Assembly (NCBI RefSeq): GCF_007859735.1
Contig: NZ_SIHI01000013.1
Span: forward strand, 25,338-89,337
Length of the DNA stretch: 64,000 nucleotides
Source of the DNA: Thalassoglobus neptunius
GTDB taxonomy: Bacteria > Planctomycetota > Planctomycetia > Planctomycetales > Planctomycetaceae
Direction: 5' to 3'
The notes beneath the pieces are model-generated. The model saw only the letters and a list, made by a program, of their open reading frames with translations, was not told where the DNA came from and did no database searches. Below are positions 28,445 to 37,890 of the stretch, piece by piece (positions within the stretch are counted from its first letter, which is position 1; each line of letters opens with the position of its first letter). The position numbers and the translations under genes were made by a program.

Positions 28445-29566
28445 ATGCCCATGACTCATTCATTCGAGTCCTGTCCCGAGTTGCCTGCGCCTCCCCGACG
28501 CATCGCGTTCTTCTCTATCGTTGCGCTCACTCTTGGGATCGGATTGGCCTACTGGGTAGAGCGTCCGCGCGGTCCCGTTTGCCAGGGGACGTTGATGGCT
28601 CGGACCACCTACATTACATCCCCCGCAGACGGAGTGTTGGCCGAACTTCTTGTCGAAGAAGGGGCCAGTATCGAAATGAGTCAACCACTGGTTCGCATTG
28701 TGGACGACACTCTCGAACAAGCTGTGGCGACCAAAACCCGCGAAATCGATGCCCTCGAATTTCAACATCGTCAGGCACTCGCAGCTGCGGAACTGGAACT
28801 TGCCTGGAGACAACGCGCACTCGATTCGGAAATTTGTGAGATCCAGCTGCAATCAGCGACATTTCTGAAGGAGAAATACAACTTCGAAATGCAGCAGAGT
28901 ATGCTTAACGACATTCTTGCCGGTCAGGAACTGGTCATGGCGGACAACGAAGGATCGTTCGTCAGTTCGCTGATTGTTGACGGGGCGACCAAGCCTTCGG
29001 ATCGAATGGCAACCATTCTGGAAATGGAACTGGCGAGCAACGCGGCCGAAGTCTCTTCCGCTCAGGTTGAGATCTGTGATTTGCGTCAAAAGCAGCTTGA
29101 ACAGCTTCGCGATGCACTGCCTGCGAAAGTCCGTCGGACTGAGGGAGTGGACGTCGCGGAGGCGATTCTCAACCGTGCTCGAGCAGAGCTTGACCAGCTG
29201 CGTGCACAACAAGAGAGCCTGACTGTGCACTCTCCGTCCATTGGACGAGTTGGCGTTTATCAGAGTCGCGTCGGGGCACGGATTTCCGAAGGAGCACCGA
29301 TCGTTGAACTTCTCGACGATGCACACCGTTACCTTCTCGTGAACGTTCCGTCGACTGAGATTGTCTCGTTTCCGATCGATCAGAAACTTGTTTTGATCTT
29401 CCCGGGGAATCAGCATCGATCGGGAAAAGTGACCATGATCGCACCGCAAGCTCAGCATTGCTCGCTTCTGAACAAGTCGACGATTCAAGTCCACGTTGAG
29501 CAAGTCGGGAAGATGTGGCCAAACGTCCCGATCGGATCTCAAGTTGAAGTTCAAATCGATCGTTGA
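28445..29566 (+). CDS. HlyD-family membrane fusion/adaptor protein
   Basis: A 373-residue adaptor of the type that links an inner-membrane transporter to the envelope. One N-terminal membrane helix (residues 20-36, IAFFSIVALTLGIGLAYWV) precedes a biotinyl-lipoyl half domain (TYITSPADGVLAELLVEEGASIEMSQPLVRI), a long coiled-coil hairpin (about 85-245, rich in Glu, Gln and Leu), the second half (LTVHSPSIGRVGVYQSRVGARISEGAPIVEL), and a beta-barrel tail ending VEVQIDR. No transporter gene is adjacent, so its partner is unknown. Neighbouring genes face away from or toward it, so it is probably monocistronic. Confidence 0.85.
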   Translation: MPMTHSFESCPELPAPPRRIAFFSIVALTLGIGLAYWVERPRGPVCQGTLMARTTYITSPADGVLAELLVEEGASIEMSQPLVRIVDDTLEQAVATKTREIDALEFQHRQALAAAELELAWRQRALDSEICEIQLQSATFLKEKYNFEMQQSMLNDILAGQELVMADNEGSFVSSLIVDGATKPSDRMATILEMELASNAAEVSSAQVEICDLRQKQLEQLRDALPAKVRRTEGVDVAEAILNRARAELDQLRAQQESLTVHSPSIGRVGVYQSRVGARISEGAPIVELLDDAHRYLLVNVPSTEIVSFPIDQKLVLIFPGNQHRSGKVTMIAPQAQHCSLLNKSTIQVHVEQVGKMWPNVPIGSQVEVQIDR

Positions 29567-29645
29567 GCCAGCGTCATGCTTTCGCCGCACTCACCCCAGC
29601 ACCGTTCACACTGCTGAAGCGAGCGGACATGGAAAGCAACCTGTT

Positions 29646-32600
29646 CTATGGGGTTTCGCCGACAACTCGGACTGGTTTCTCGAAACGGATTGGCTCGCTG
29701 TAATCAGCGGTCATCAGTTCAACGCCAACCTTGGAGTTACAGGCACCTGCTGCAGTCAGGACGATATCGAACTCCTGCGTGTCACCCATCCCAACCTCAG
29801 CAACTGGTTGGAACACAATCCGATTTCCCTGGACCTGGTATTGGCTGGGACCTTTTGCGGACGTGAACGTCAGCCCGTCGGGGATGACGAATTGAGTAAG
29901 AACATTCTCGGCAGCGGCAGTTCCGTCGTTCTTGAGCTTCAAGCGGAACGAGACTTGATCGCCAACGAGGACTGTTTGATTCTGGCCGAGGACATCAATG
30001 TCGAGATCGGCGAAGCCTTTGACTTCGAGTGTTGACGCAGCTTCGACAATGTTGTTCTCGTCGTCTCGGGCAACGAAGCTGAGAGAAAGGCTTCCAGCCT
30101 GATCGGGAACAAGTGGCGTTTTCAGATCTCTCGATTCACCAGCTTCAAGAACTTCGAAATTGCGAATGAGGACACGTTTCTCGGCATCCCAACCCGGAAG
30201 CGGTTGCGCGGGTGAAAGTCCGACAGGGATTCTTTCGATCACTTTCACGTTACTCAGTCTTTGACTTGAAAGATTGGTCACACGTGAAGTCATCTCGATC
30301 GGGCGTCCCACGAATCCTCGTTTGGGGCCGCTCTGAATCAAACCGATTCGAGAATCGAGAATGCGCAGGTCCGAGTGAGTTTCCGCATGTGTTTCACCGT
30401 TGACGGTGACGAGTGCTTGAGACGACGCAACTCCTGCTGCCTCTGCAGTCAGAACGAGATCGATGCTTCGCGATTCACCGGCAGGAAGATCTCCGACCCG
30501 GTATTCAATATCGCGTCCACCGGGATGACTGAGCAGTTCCGGAAGGATTGTTCTCAGATAGACCTCTTTGGCAGAGCCTTCTCCCGAGTTTGTGATTGTC
30601 ATCTGATAAGTTGCTGTTTTTCCAGTCACAGCTTCTTTTGGCCCCTGCATTTTCAGTTCGATTTTCGGGGCAGTCACTCGAATTCTGGCTGCGACGGCCG
30701 CTTCAAAAGAGACGGTTGCGACGCTTCCAATTTCGCCAGCTTCCATCGGGATCACGAGAAGTTGAATTTCCCAAACGTCTCCAGGCTGAAGTTCGGGACG
30801 TTCCCAGGTCAACACTCCATTCGACAGAGATGCCTGCGGAATCGTTCCCTTCAGTTTGGTTCCTTTCGGAATGCGATCTTCGACCACGAGCGACTTCGCC
30901 GGGCTTCCGCCGACGTTCTTGATGAGGATCGAGTAGATCAAGGGCTCATCGATGGTTGCACTTGCTGGAGCCTTTTTCTCGATGGTCAATTCCGGGCTTT
31001 GATCTCCTTCGTTGACGTCTCGATCAATCGTCCCCTGACCGATTAACTCGTTGTTCGACTCAGATTCTTTCGCTTCCGGAGTGGCTTGCGGGTCAGGAAT
31101 GTTGTTTGCGACTTCACCTTCCTGAATATTCGTAAGCGGTTGGTTTCCGATGTTGAGATCTGCACCTGCTTCATCGCCGAAGGAAAACGGAGCAACGGGA
31201 GCCATGCGATCAGTGGGCAGGGCGAGTTTCCGGGGAGTTGGGGAAGATTCGAGACTGGACGGAGAGAGCCGTTCTTCCTGGAGTCCCTGGTTGCTTCCAT
31301 CAGCAAACTTCACTGGGGGATTTTGTGGAGCTTCGATCAATTCGAACGGACCTGGAGGCGCTGACGACGTGCTCCCCGAGTCGGTTTGAAGTTCCATCCG
31401 GCTTCGGTTTCGTGGAATGATTTGCGGAAGATCCGATCCCGAAGTTCCGGGGCCGCTTGAGAGGTTCCCGGAAGGTGTTTCACGAGTGGGGCTCGAGTCT
31501 TGTTCACCAAAATAGGGGTTGCTGATTTCCGGAGCTCGGCCGGGATTGATCGTCGGAAGCTCTCGAGCTGGAGGTGTCGCCAGTGGAGTTGGCATCACCA
31601 AATCAAGCTCTCCAGACGGCTCAGGCAAAGACTGAGGAGGCGCGGCAGGCTCGGCGAGCGGTGCCGGTCGACTGAGGAGGGCGTTGTTTTGATTCGGTTC
31701 TTCGGGCTTCGGAGTGGCTGCTTCTAAGGTCAGTTCTTGTGGGTTCGGCCAGACTGGCAATGCGTCCTCCGTCTCGCTTTCGTCAGCGACTTGCTGGGGC
31801 GCTGTTGAGAGCGGGAGTGTTGGGGACGTTGTTTCAATTGGATTCGCTTGCCCCAGTGGAATCGGCGTATTCGGCGAAGGATCAGCCGGAGGGGAAGAAG
31901 AATTGGCCGGTGGGAGAAGAGTGAGCGGAACAACTTCTTCTTCACTTGTACTCAGAGGAGCGGTGTTGAGCGGTTCCGAAGTCGGAGCTTCCTGAATTTC
32001 CAAACCGGGAGAACGAGCGAAGGGGTTTTCTTCTGCCGCTGGTGCGTTGGCAGGTCCTGCAAGCGTCGTTGAGCCGGGAAGAACATCATCGGTTCCCCCA
32101 ACTTCTGCTGCTGCGGGAACGGTGTTTTCGTACTTTGCGAACGGATTGGGCGAATCTGTGAGCGCGAACGATGTGACCGGCTCGTTGTTTCCTTCCGGTT
32201 GCGGAACTCCTGGGCCGGGGAACGCAGGAAGTTCGTCATTCGTTCCGACATCGAGAGTCTCCGGTTGCACCGCAAGCGAAGTCATTTCTTGATCGACGGG
32301 ACGATCGAGTCCTGGGAGAGTTGGAGCAGGGCCAGAGTTTGGCGTCTCAGCGGTCTCAATGGGCAGGCTGCGATTTGAATTCGTCGAGAGTGGCTCACTC
32401 GCTGAAAGATTTGAAACAGGCAACGCATCGAGTTGAGGAGGTGCTTCCACACTGAGACCGGGCAAAGTCTTCGGCGATGGAAGGACATCGGCGGAAGCGG
32501 GAGTCACGGAATCTTGTTCGGCAGGTGAGTCTTCCCAGCTGATTGTTTCGATTTCGGAGTTTTCAGGAAGCTGTTTTTGATGCGAAGGACCGAATGAACT

Positions 32601-33629
32601 CGACTTGTTGCTCGCTTCAGTTCGCGTGTTGTTTTCGAGCGAGAACGGGATGACTTCGGAAGTCTCTTCGTCTGACTCGCTGTTCGTCGCAACTTCCGGT
32701 GAATTTTCTGAAGCGTTTTCTTGATCGAGTTGAGAAGCTTTCTCTTTCTCAGCCGCTTCGGCTTCGCGTTTGGCTTTCGCCGCGACACCATTGAAGAATC
32801 TCAACGGGTACACATTTTCTTGTGGAGCCGGACGCTCGACGATTTTTTCTGATGATGGGAATTCTGAATCGGCAGGTGAAGCAGGCGTTCCGGTATCAAT
32901 CGGGAACACATCTGCTTCTACTCTGGATTCTCCAACAGCAAATTCGACACTTTGCGGGAATCCCCCTTCCGGGAATTCATTCGCAGCTGGCGTGACAGCC
33001 CCCATCAATTCGTTGGGCGCGTCGGAGTTGGCAATACTTGGAGCGTCGACAGTGTCGCTGGTATCGTCTTGACTAAACGGGTCTTCTAACGGAACGGGGC
33101 TTGCCTCGATATGGACCAGCTCGCTCGGTTCTGCTTCTTGAGAGGTTTCCGAACGAAATTGGATCAGCCCGGGAGAAAGTTCTGCGAGACCGCTATTGCC
33201 GTCGGTCGCGGAATATTCCTCTTCGCGCGTGTTCTCCTCGGTTTGTGCCGGAGAAGGTGCCGATGGAACCGGTGCATTCGCTGGCTCATCGGAGGATTTC
33301 AGCGGATCAAGAAGCGCAAATTGATGATTCGGGAGGACATCAGAGTTCGAAACAGGTTCCGGGACCGATTCAGCCAGTGTCGGCTCAAGTTCCTGATCGG
33401 CACGTTCGTCGAGCTGATCGGAGAAATCAATCTCAACATCCTGAAAGAGATTCCCAGCGACTTTGGGCGTCTCGTTTTCTGTTTCAGAAGGAGAATTGAG
33501 GGCTGTAAATGCTGAAGGATCAGGTTCAACATCGTTCTTCTGCAGGCTTTCGTGGGCTTTCCAGACCACAAAGCAGCTGCCGCCAATTACGCCCATCAGA
33601 ACCAGGGACTTCACAATCAGGTTCTGCAT
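29646..33629 (-). CDS. giant membrane-anchored protein with low-complexity stalk and DUF11 repeats
   Basis: A 1327-residue protein. Residues 8-24 (SLVLMGVIGGSCFVVWK) are a signal anchor. Residues about 30-870 are low-complexity, rich in Pro, Glu, Ser, Ala and Asn, with many short PLxxP and SEPLxT-like units, and no predicted fold. From about 878 to the end lie four immunoglobulin-like DUF11 repeats of 100-115 residues, each with the pattern ApAtvdePliYsilIkNvGgspAk and VxDxIPxGT-type strands; the repeats start near 878, 990, 1092 and 1207. Related planctomycete proteins are wall- or envelope-associated. The stalk probably spans the envelope and presents the repeats. The ATG at 33629 precedes a fitting anchor. 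A divergent secreted protein gene shares its upstream region. Confidence 0.85.
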   Translation of the reverse strand: MQNLIVKSLVLMGVIGGSCFVVWKAHESLQKNDVEPDPSAFTALNSPSETENETPKVAGNLFQDVEIDFSDQLDERADQELEPTLAESVPEPVSNSDVLPNHQFALLDPLKSSDEPANAPVPSAPSPAQTEENTREEEYSATDGNSGLAELSPGLIQFRSETSQEAEPSELVHIEASPVPLEDPFSQDDTSDTVDAPSIANSDAPNELMGAVTPAANEFPEGGFPQSVEFAVGESRVEADVFPIDTGTPASPADSEFPSSEKIVERPAPQENVYPLRFFNGVAAKAKREAEAAEKEKASQLDQENASENSPEVATNSESDEETSEVIPFSLENNTRTEASNKSSSFGPSHQKQLPENSEIETISWEDSPAEQDSVTPASADVLPSPKTLPGLSVEAPPQLDALPVSNLSASEPLSTNSNRSLPIETAETPNSGPAPTLPGLDRPVDQEMTSLAVQPETLDVGTNDELPAFPGPGVPQPEGNNEPVTSFALTDSPNPFAKYENTVPAAAEVGGTDDVLPGSTTLAGPANAPAAEENPFARSPGLEIQEAPTSEPLNTAPLSTSEEEVVPLTLLPPANSSSPPADPSPNTPIPLGQANPIETTSPTLPLSTAPQQVADESETEDALPVWPNPQELTLEAATPKPEEPNQNNALLSRPAPLAEPAAPPQSLPEPSGELDLVMPTPLATPPARELPTINPGRAPEISNPYFGEQDSSPTRETPSGNLSSGPGTSGSDLPQIIPRNRSRMELQTDSGSTSSAPPGPFELIEAPQNPPVKFADGSNQGLQEERLSPSSLESSPTPRKLALPTDRMAPVAPFSFGDEAGADLNIGNQPLTNIQEGEVANNIPDPQATPEAKESESNNELIGQGTIDRDVNEGDQSPELTIEKKAPASATIDEPLIYSILIKNVGGSPAKSLVVEDRIPKGTKLKGTIPQASLSNGVLTWERPELQPGDVWEIQLLVIPMEAGEIGSVATVSFEAAVAARIRVTAPKIELKMQGPKEAVTGKTATYQMTITNSGEGSAKEVYLRTILPELLSHPGGRDIEYRVGDLPAGESRSIDLVLTAEAAGVASSQALVTVNGETHAETHSDLRILDSRIGLIQSGPKRGFVGRPIEMTSRVTNLSSQRLSNVKVIERIPVGLSPAQPLPGWDAEKRVLIRNFEVLEAGESRDLKTPLVPDQAGSLSLSFVARDDENNIVEAASTLEVKGFADLDIDVLGQNQTVLVGDQVSFRLKLKNDGTAAAENVLTQFVIPDGLTFTSAKGPSQYQVQGNRIVFQPVAEVGMGDTQEFDIVLTAAGACNSKVGVELMTADYSEPIRFEKPVRVVGETP

Positions 33630-34003
33630 TATGGGGAATCCTTTCCCGGATCATTGAAATCCCATCGGAGGATGGGTGGTTCGAAAGTGCATCTTTGCAC
33701 CGACAAGTGATAGCAAATTTTGCAAAACCGCGTAAAGGCGAATTCGGATGTTGGTCTCCAGCTGAGTTTTGTTTCGACATTCCGTCGATCAACGGACGCC
33801 GATCCGAAAGGGGACTGTTTGAATAGTCTGCCTACGCAAGTTAGAATGCTGACCGAAAATAGGTGGTTTTTAGCGATTGAGAACGATTCTCGCAGCCACA
33901 CATTTATTCCACGTCGACGGAGCGAAGTGGACGATAACTAGGAAGAGTCTCTTCGAGTCGTGATGACCACGCTTTGGGGATTAATGGAGCGACGGTGGAA
34001 CAA
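33630..34003. other. divergent promoter region between two envelope genes
   Basis: About 370 bases between the DUF11 protein (minus) and the 728-residue secreted protein (plus). A shared regulatory region is likely. I see no clear promoter consensus, hairpin or small gene. Confidence 0.4.
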
Positions 34004-36181
34004 ATGCCAATGCGTCAACAATTTCTCTGGATCGCAGGTTGCTGCTCAATCATAGTTTGGGCAGCAACGCAAACCTGGGCGTATCAAGACGAGACTCCGC
34101 AGCCAGTGGGACTGTCCGGGCTGATGGCAGCCTATGCCCCCGACGGCTTGAGCCCGGCCGATTTCGAGGATCTCAGCGAAGAAATTGACGAGAGCTGGAA
34201 AGAGTGGACTCTGGAAACCGGGCAGTTTGTCACGGATTTCTATGAAGGAGAAAACGACACTTTCGAAGCTCAGGAAACCGCTCTGAAGCGGGTCCGTGTC
34301 AAACTGAACACCATGGAGAAGGCGCTCGAGGATTCTCGATATCGCTCGATTCATGACCAGATCGGTCCTCTTTACTCCAATTTGATTGCTCGCGTTGATC
34401 TGGCAGAAGCGGTTCTCGAAACGCTGACCATCGACGAAGAAGCTGCTCTGAAGGTTCGAACTCAGGCAGCGACTGAGACTCTCAAATCCGCACTTGCCAA
34501 CTTCCGCCGGGATATGAATTCCGTGCGTGGCGGACAAGCCTGGCTGAAATGGGCGAAATCCAGCCAACTCCAAAACTTCCGACCGACGAACGAAGAATCG
34601 ATCGAAACAGTCAATAAGGTCAAAGCTCAGCTCGAAACCCGAGAAGAATACGGGGATGAAATTCGGGAATTCATGAGCCGTGAATCGTTCCTGCAATTGG
34701 AAGATGCACTCGCTGCAGTGCAAGCGGCTGTTGCACCTGTTTCCCCTGAAGCACAGCTTGAACTCCGAGAGCAACTCGGGATGTTTCTTGAAACTGTCGA
34801 CGAATACTACGACGAGCCTACGCCCGAACTGGCTGCATCGCTTCGAGAGCAGTTCGACGCCATTCGTCTGACCGCCCCTGATGGGGGAGAAGCTTTGTCT
34901 TCTGCATTCGCCGTTCACTTCCTCAACTACAATCTTCGTTTGGCGATCTCCGAAGGATTGCTGAACAAGGTGATCGGAGAGACCCGAAACGAGTCCTCGC
35001 AGATCAATGACTACATCATGGGCGCTCGTGTTGTTGGAAACCAGAACTCCAACGTCAACCTGTCGGTCAACATTCAGCCGAGCACCAATGAAGCCCGCTT
35101 TGAGCTGAACTTGAATGGAGTCGTGCGTACGAATTCGTTCGGATCGACAAGTCAGGCAACAATTCAAACGACCGGATACCACACCTTCAATGCTGTTAAA
35201 AGCGTTGGCTTTGATGGAAATGAGTTCTCGACTCGTCCCGCCAGCGTCTCTGTTCGTGCAAATAACCGCCCGGTCGGAGCACGCACTCGGTTCAGCGGTG
35301 GGTTGTTCGGTGGAATTGCCGACCGAATCGCCATGCGAGAAGCTTCCGCACGCATGGGACAGGCGAACGGGTACACACAACGAAGTATTCAGGAAGAAGT
35401 GAGTGCCGAGCTGAATCGAGAAGTCGATTCCCGATTCGCTGAAGCGTCGATGGAATTGCAAAACCGCCTGTACGGTCCGCTTCGGGAATACGGTCTTTAT
35501 CCCGACGCGATTAAGTACTCAAGCACAAGCTCGCAGATTCACGGATCGACACGACTGGCGAATCCGACTGAACTCGGCGGCGGACGTCCAAATCCTGGAA
35601 TTAAAGCATCTTCGAAAGGGATTCTCGTTCAAGTTCACGAGACCCTTCTCAGCAACGGATCGAACCGACTGGAACTGGGAACCGAAGGCAAGAAGAAGCT
35701 GAGTGACGGCGAACTTCGTGCGATGATTGAAGAACGTCTGAGCAAGATTCTCGATCGCGATGTCGATCTCGGAGAGCCGGATGAAAGTAGCGAAGGAACA
35801 ATGTTTGTCTTCGACGAACCGAATCCGATCCGATTTCAGATCATCGAAGGTGAAGTGATTTTGACGATCCGAGCTGGTTTGGACCGTGGTGCAGAAGGCA
35901 GCATTCCCACTCAAATCATCACTGTCCCACTGAGTCCTTCGGTCGTTGACGACAAAGTGATTCTCACTCGAGGCAATGTGGGCGTGAAGCCAGTCGAACG
36001 GCCTTCCAACATTGCTGAACAAGTGGCTCGAGCGAATGTGATGCGACAGAAGATTCAAGCATCACTTCCCGAACAGGAAATTGATGCGGTCTTCGAACTC
36101 GAACAAGAGGGCAAGATCATTAAGCTGCGAATCACTTCGATCGTTGCCGAGAGCGGTTGGCTTTCACTCAACATCGAATAG
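34004..36181 (+). CDS. large secreted protein of unknown function
   Basis: A 725-residue exported protein, taking the ATG at 34004 with GGTGGA upstream (the frame is open ten codons further). The signal peptide covers about 1-26 (FLWIAGCCSIIVWAATQTWA). Residues about 40-330 are helical and acidic, with coiled-coil character (LKRVRVKLNTMEKALED, VKAQLETREEYGDEI). The middle (about 340-470) is beta-rich with VNLSVNIQPSTNEARFELNLNG, and the last third has short mixed domains (KKKLSDGELRAMIEERLSKIL, VILTIRAGLDRG). I do not recognise a family. Its TAG stop is the edge of repeat copy B. It is divergent from the DUF11 protein gene, so the two may be co-regulated. Confidence 0.75.
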   Translation: MPMRQQFLWIAGCCSIIVWAATQTWAYQDETPQPVGLSGLMAAYAPDGLSPADFEDLSEEIDESWKEWTLETGQFVTDFYEGENDTFEAQETALKRVRVKLNTMEKALEDSRYRSIHDQIGPLYSNLIARVDLAEAVLETLTIDEEAALKVRTQAATETLKSALANFRRDMNSVRGGQAWLKWAKSSQLQNFRPTNEESIETVNKVKAQLETREEYGDEIREFMSRESFLQLEDALAAVQAAVAPVSPEAQLELREQLGMFLETVDEYYDEPTPELAASLREQFDAIRLTAPDGGEALSSAFAVHFLNYNLRLAISEGLLNKVIGETRNESSQINDYIMGARVVGNQNSNVNLSVNIQPSTNEARFELNLNGVVRTNSFGSTSQATIQTTGYHTFNAVKSVGFDGNEFSTRPASVSVRANNRPVGARTRFSGGLFGGIADRIAMREASARMGQANGYTQRSIQEEVSAELNREVDSRFAEASMELQNRLYGPLREYGLYPDAIKYSSTSSQIHGSTRLANPTELGGGRPNPGIKASSKGILVQVHETLLSNGSNRLELGTEGKKKLSDGELRAMIEERLSKILDRDVDLGEPDESSEGTMFVFDEPNPIRFQIIEGEVILTIRAGLDRGAEGSIPTQIITVPLSPSVVDDKVILTRGNVGVKPVERPSNIAEQVARANVMRQKIQASLPEQEIDAVFELEQEGKIIKLRITSIVAESGWLSLNIE

Positions 36182-36280
36182 AGCAAGTTGCTCTATCCAG
36201 TGCACTCGCTTGAACTTTTTCATCAGGCAGAAGGCTGATTCATCAGGCAGAAGGCTGAGTTCGCTCGTGCGAGTGCAAAC
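36179..36280 (-). repeat. dispersed hairpin repeat, copy B, with internal duplication
   Basis: About 102 bases, inverse in orientation to copies at 23239 and 53316. On the plus strand it reads TAGAGCAAGTTGCTC, then GTGCACTCGCTTGAACTTTTT, and closes GAGTGCAAAC. Its TAG is the stop codon of the upstream gene. A 20-base unit beginning TTCATCAGGCAGAAGG is duplicated in tandem at 36219-36258, which explains its greater length. Confidence 0.85.
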
Positions 36281-36318
36281 CAAAACAGAAAACGCTTTAA
36301 CAGGCAAGTGTTCGTCAG

Positions 36319-36352
36319 TCGTCGCTGAGTGATTTCAGCGACGATGGCTTTT
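36319..36352 (+). terminator. hairpin terminator, first of two
   Basis: A perfect 10-bp stem (TCGTCGCTGA with TCAGCGACGA) and a six-base loop, followed by TGGCTTTT. It lies about 140 bases after the stop of the large secreted protein gene. Confidence 0.6.
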
Positions 36353-36381
36353 CACTTGGTCGCGACAATCAGAGTCATGAA

Positions 36382-36424
36382 AGAAGGACGTTGGCCAGCT
36401 TGGGCGAACGTCCTTCTCTTTTTG
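36382..36424 (+). terminator. hairpin terminator, second of two
   Basis: An 11-bp stem (AGAAGGACGTT with AACGTCCTTCT) around a 14-base loop, followed by CTTTTTGGG. A second plus-strand terminator in the same convergent gap. Confidence 0.75.
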
Positions 36425-36464
36425 GGTTTTCGAGGATGTGTGTTCGGCAACGCAACTTTCAAAA

Positions 36465-36497
36465 CGAAAAAAGCCGTCCGAGCAATGCTCGAACGGC
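36465..36497 (-). terminator. intrinsic terminator of the NtrC-like regulator gene
   Basis: Read on the minus strand, AGCCGTTCGAGCA pairs with TGCTCGGACGGCT (one mismatch) and is followed by TTTTTTCG. It sits just after the regulator stop at 36520. Confidence 0.85.
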
Positions 36498-36519
36498 TGT
36501 GTGCTGTCTTGATTGAGGA

Positions 36520-37890
36520 TCAAGCAGCCCGGTCTTGTTTACGATTTGATCCGGGGCCTCCTCGTGGTGGGTATCCGTACTCTCTGAGTTTTCCGGAGAG
36601 CGTTCTGATTCCAATCTGCAGTGCCTTGGCCGTCAGTTCGCGGTTCCCACCGAAGCGGTTGAAGGTTGCTTCGATTAGCTTGCGTTCCATCTCGCGAAGA
36701 GTCATTCCGGGAGCTTCAGCCGAGTCCTCGGATTGTTCCAGCCATGGGAGAAGTTCTTCGACTGTGACGTCCGAGTTACCCGCAAGGGAACAGATTCGGT
36801 TCATCACATTTTCGAGTTCCCGGACGTTGCCTGGCCAGTTATGAGTTTCGAGGCGATTCAAGGCTTCGTTAGACAAGCGTCGTGGATGCTGTCCTTCCCG
36901 GACACTCGCCTGTTGCAGGAAGTGTTCTGCAAGACACGCGACATCTTCGATTCGCTCACGAAGTGGAGCAACGGAGATGACATTGCGTTCGAGAAGTTCG
37001 GCAAGTCGGAGGTCAAACTTTTGCTCCGCACACAGCTTTCGTAAGTTCGCTGATGACGTTGCGATGATTCGTGATCGGACGGGAACAAAATTCTCGCCAC
37101 GCTTGTAAGCACTGTTACGAATCGCCGCTGCCAGTTTCGCCTGAACAGGAAGCGTGAGTGAATCAATGTCTTCCAAAACCAGCGTTCCGTCGGAAGCAGC
37201 ACTGATGCGGCCTTCGCAATCTTCGTCGCCGAACAGTTCTTTCTCGACAGCTGCTGATGTCAGCAGTTGGCAGCGAATGGTCAGCAAAGGTTTGCTGGGA
37301 CCGGATCGGGTCAGGTGAATGGCACGGGCTGCTTCGCTCTTTCCGCAACCGACTTCGCCAACGACAAGCACTGGTTGATCGTGCTCGGCAGCGAAGTGAA
37401 TCTGGTTTCGCATTTCGCGAGTTTGACCGCTGAATCCGATCAGTCCGTCAAACATCCGGCCTTCAAGTTTCTGTCGAAGTTCCAGGTTCTCAGTAATGAG
37501 TTGTGCCCGCCCGACAGCTGCGAACAACGCACGTCCGATTCGTTCTGGAGTGAGTGGAGGATCCACGACTTCGCAGGTGAGAGACTTCGGCAAACTCATT
37601 CGCTGGCCGATTGAAGGCAGCAGAACGAGTTGCGTCGGTCGATCAAGGCGACGAAGTTCTGAATCGAGTTGCTGAACTTGTTCGATCGACTGTGGTTCGT
37701 CGATGACCGCAGCTGCGATTTCTTCGTCGAGTGCCAGATCGCGGAGTTGTTCCAGTGATGAAACGGCGATTGCGTCATACCCGTTCCTGCGAATTGCAAG
37801 TTCGAGTTGTCGCTGAGCAGCGGGATCTGCTGCACACGCAACGACGCGTCCGGTTGGGCGAATGGTCGCCGGTGGGGTTGAAACAGACAT
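36520..37890 (-). CDS. NtrC-like AAA+ regulator lacking the GAFTGA loop
   Basis: A 456-residue regulator. Residues 14-128 form a receiver-like domain with weak phosphorylation-site conservation (AAAVIDEPQS). An AAA+ domain (about 150-385) has Walker A GEVGCGKS (178-185). Where sigma-54 activators carry ELFGHEKGAFTGA, this protein has ELFGDEDCEGRISAASDG, a deletion of about nine residues removing the whole loop. Walker B reads GTLVLEDID rather than GTLFLDEI, and the DLYYRL arginine-finger segment is RLAELLER. The Fis-type helix-turn-helix is intact (GGNRELTAKALQIGIRTLSGKL, 414-435). It likely binds DNA, but activation of sigma-54 polymerase is not expected; TyrR and R. capsulatus NtrC are known GAFTGA-less relatives that act with sigma-70 polymerase. 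Confidence 0.85.
   Translation of the reverse strand: MSVSTPPATIRPTGRVVACAADPAAQRQLELAIRRNGYDAIAVSSLEQLRDLALDEEIAAAVIDEPQSIEQVQQLDSELRRLDRPTQLVLLPSIGQRMSLPKSLTCEVVDPPLTPERIGRALFAAVGRAQLITENLELRQKLEGRMFDGLIGFSGQTREMRNQIHFAAEHDQPVLVVGEVGCGKSEAARAIHLTRSGPSKPLLTIRCQLLTSAAVEKELFGDEDCEGRISAASDGTLVLEDIDSLTLPVQAKLAAAIRNSAYKRGENFVPVRSRIIATSSANLRKLCAEQKFDLRLAELLERNVISVAPLRERIEDVACLAEHFLQQASVREGQHPRRLSNEALNRLETHNWPGNVRELENVMNRICSLAGNSDVTVEELLPWLEQSEDSAEAPGMTLREMERKLIEATFNRFGGNRELTAKALQIGIRTLSGKLREYGYPPRGGPGSNRKQDRAA

Noticed and set aside
34046..35461. 471-codon minus-strand frame opposite the large secreted protein
   Set aside because: Composition is that of an antisense shadow; the plus strand has a signal peptide and ribosome site.
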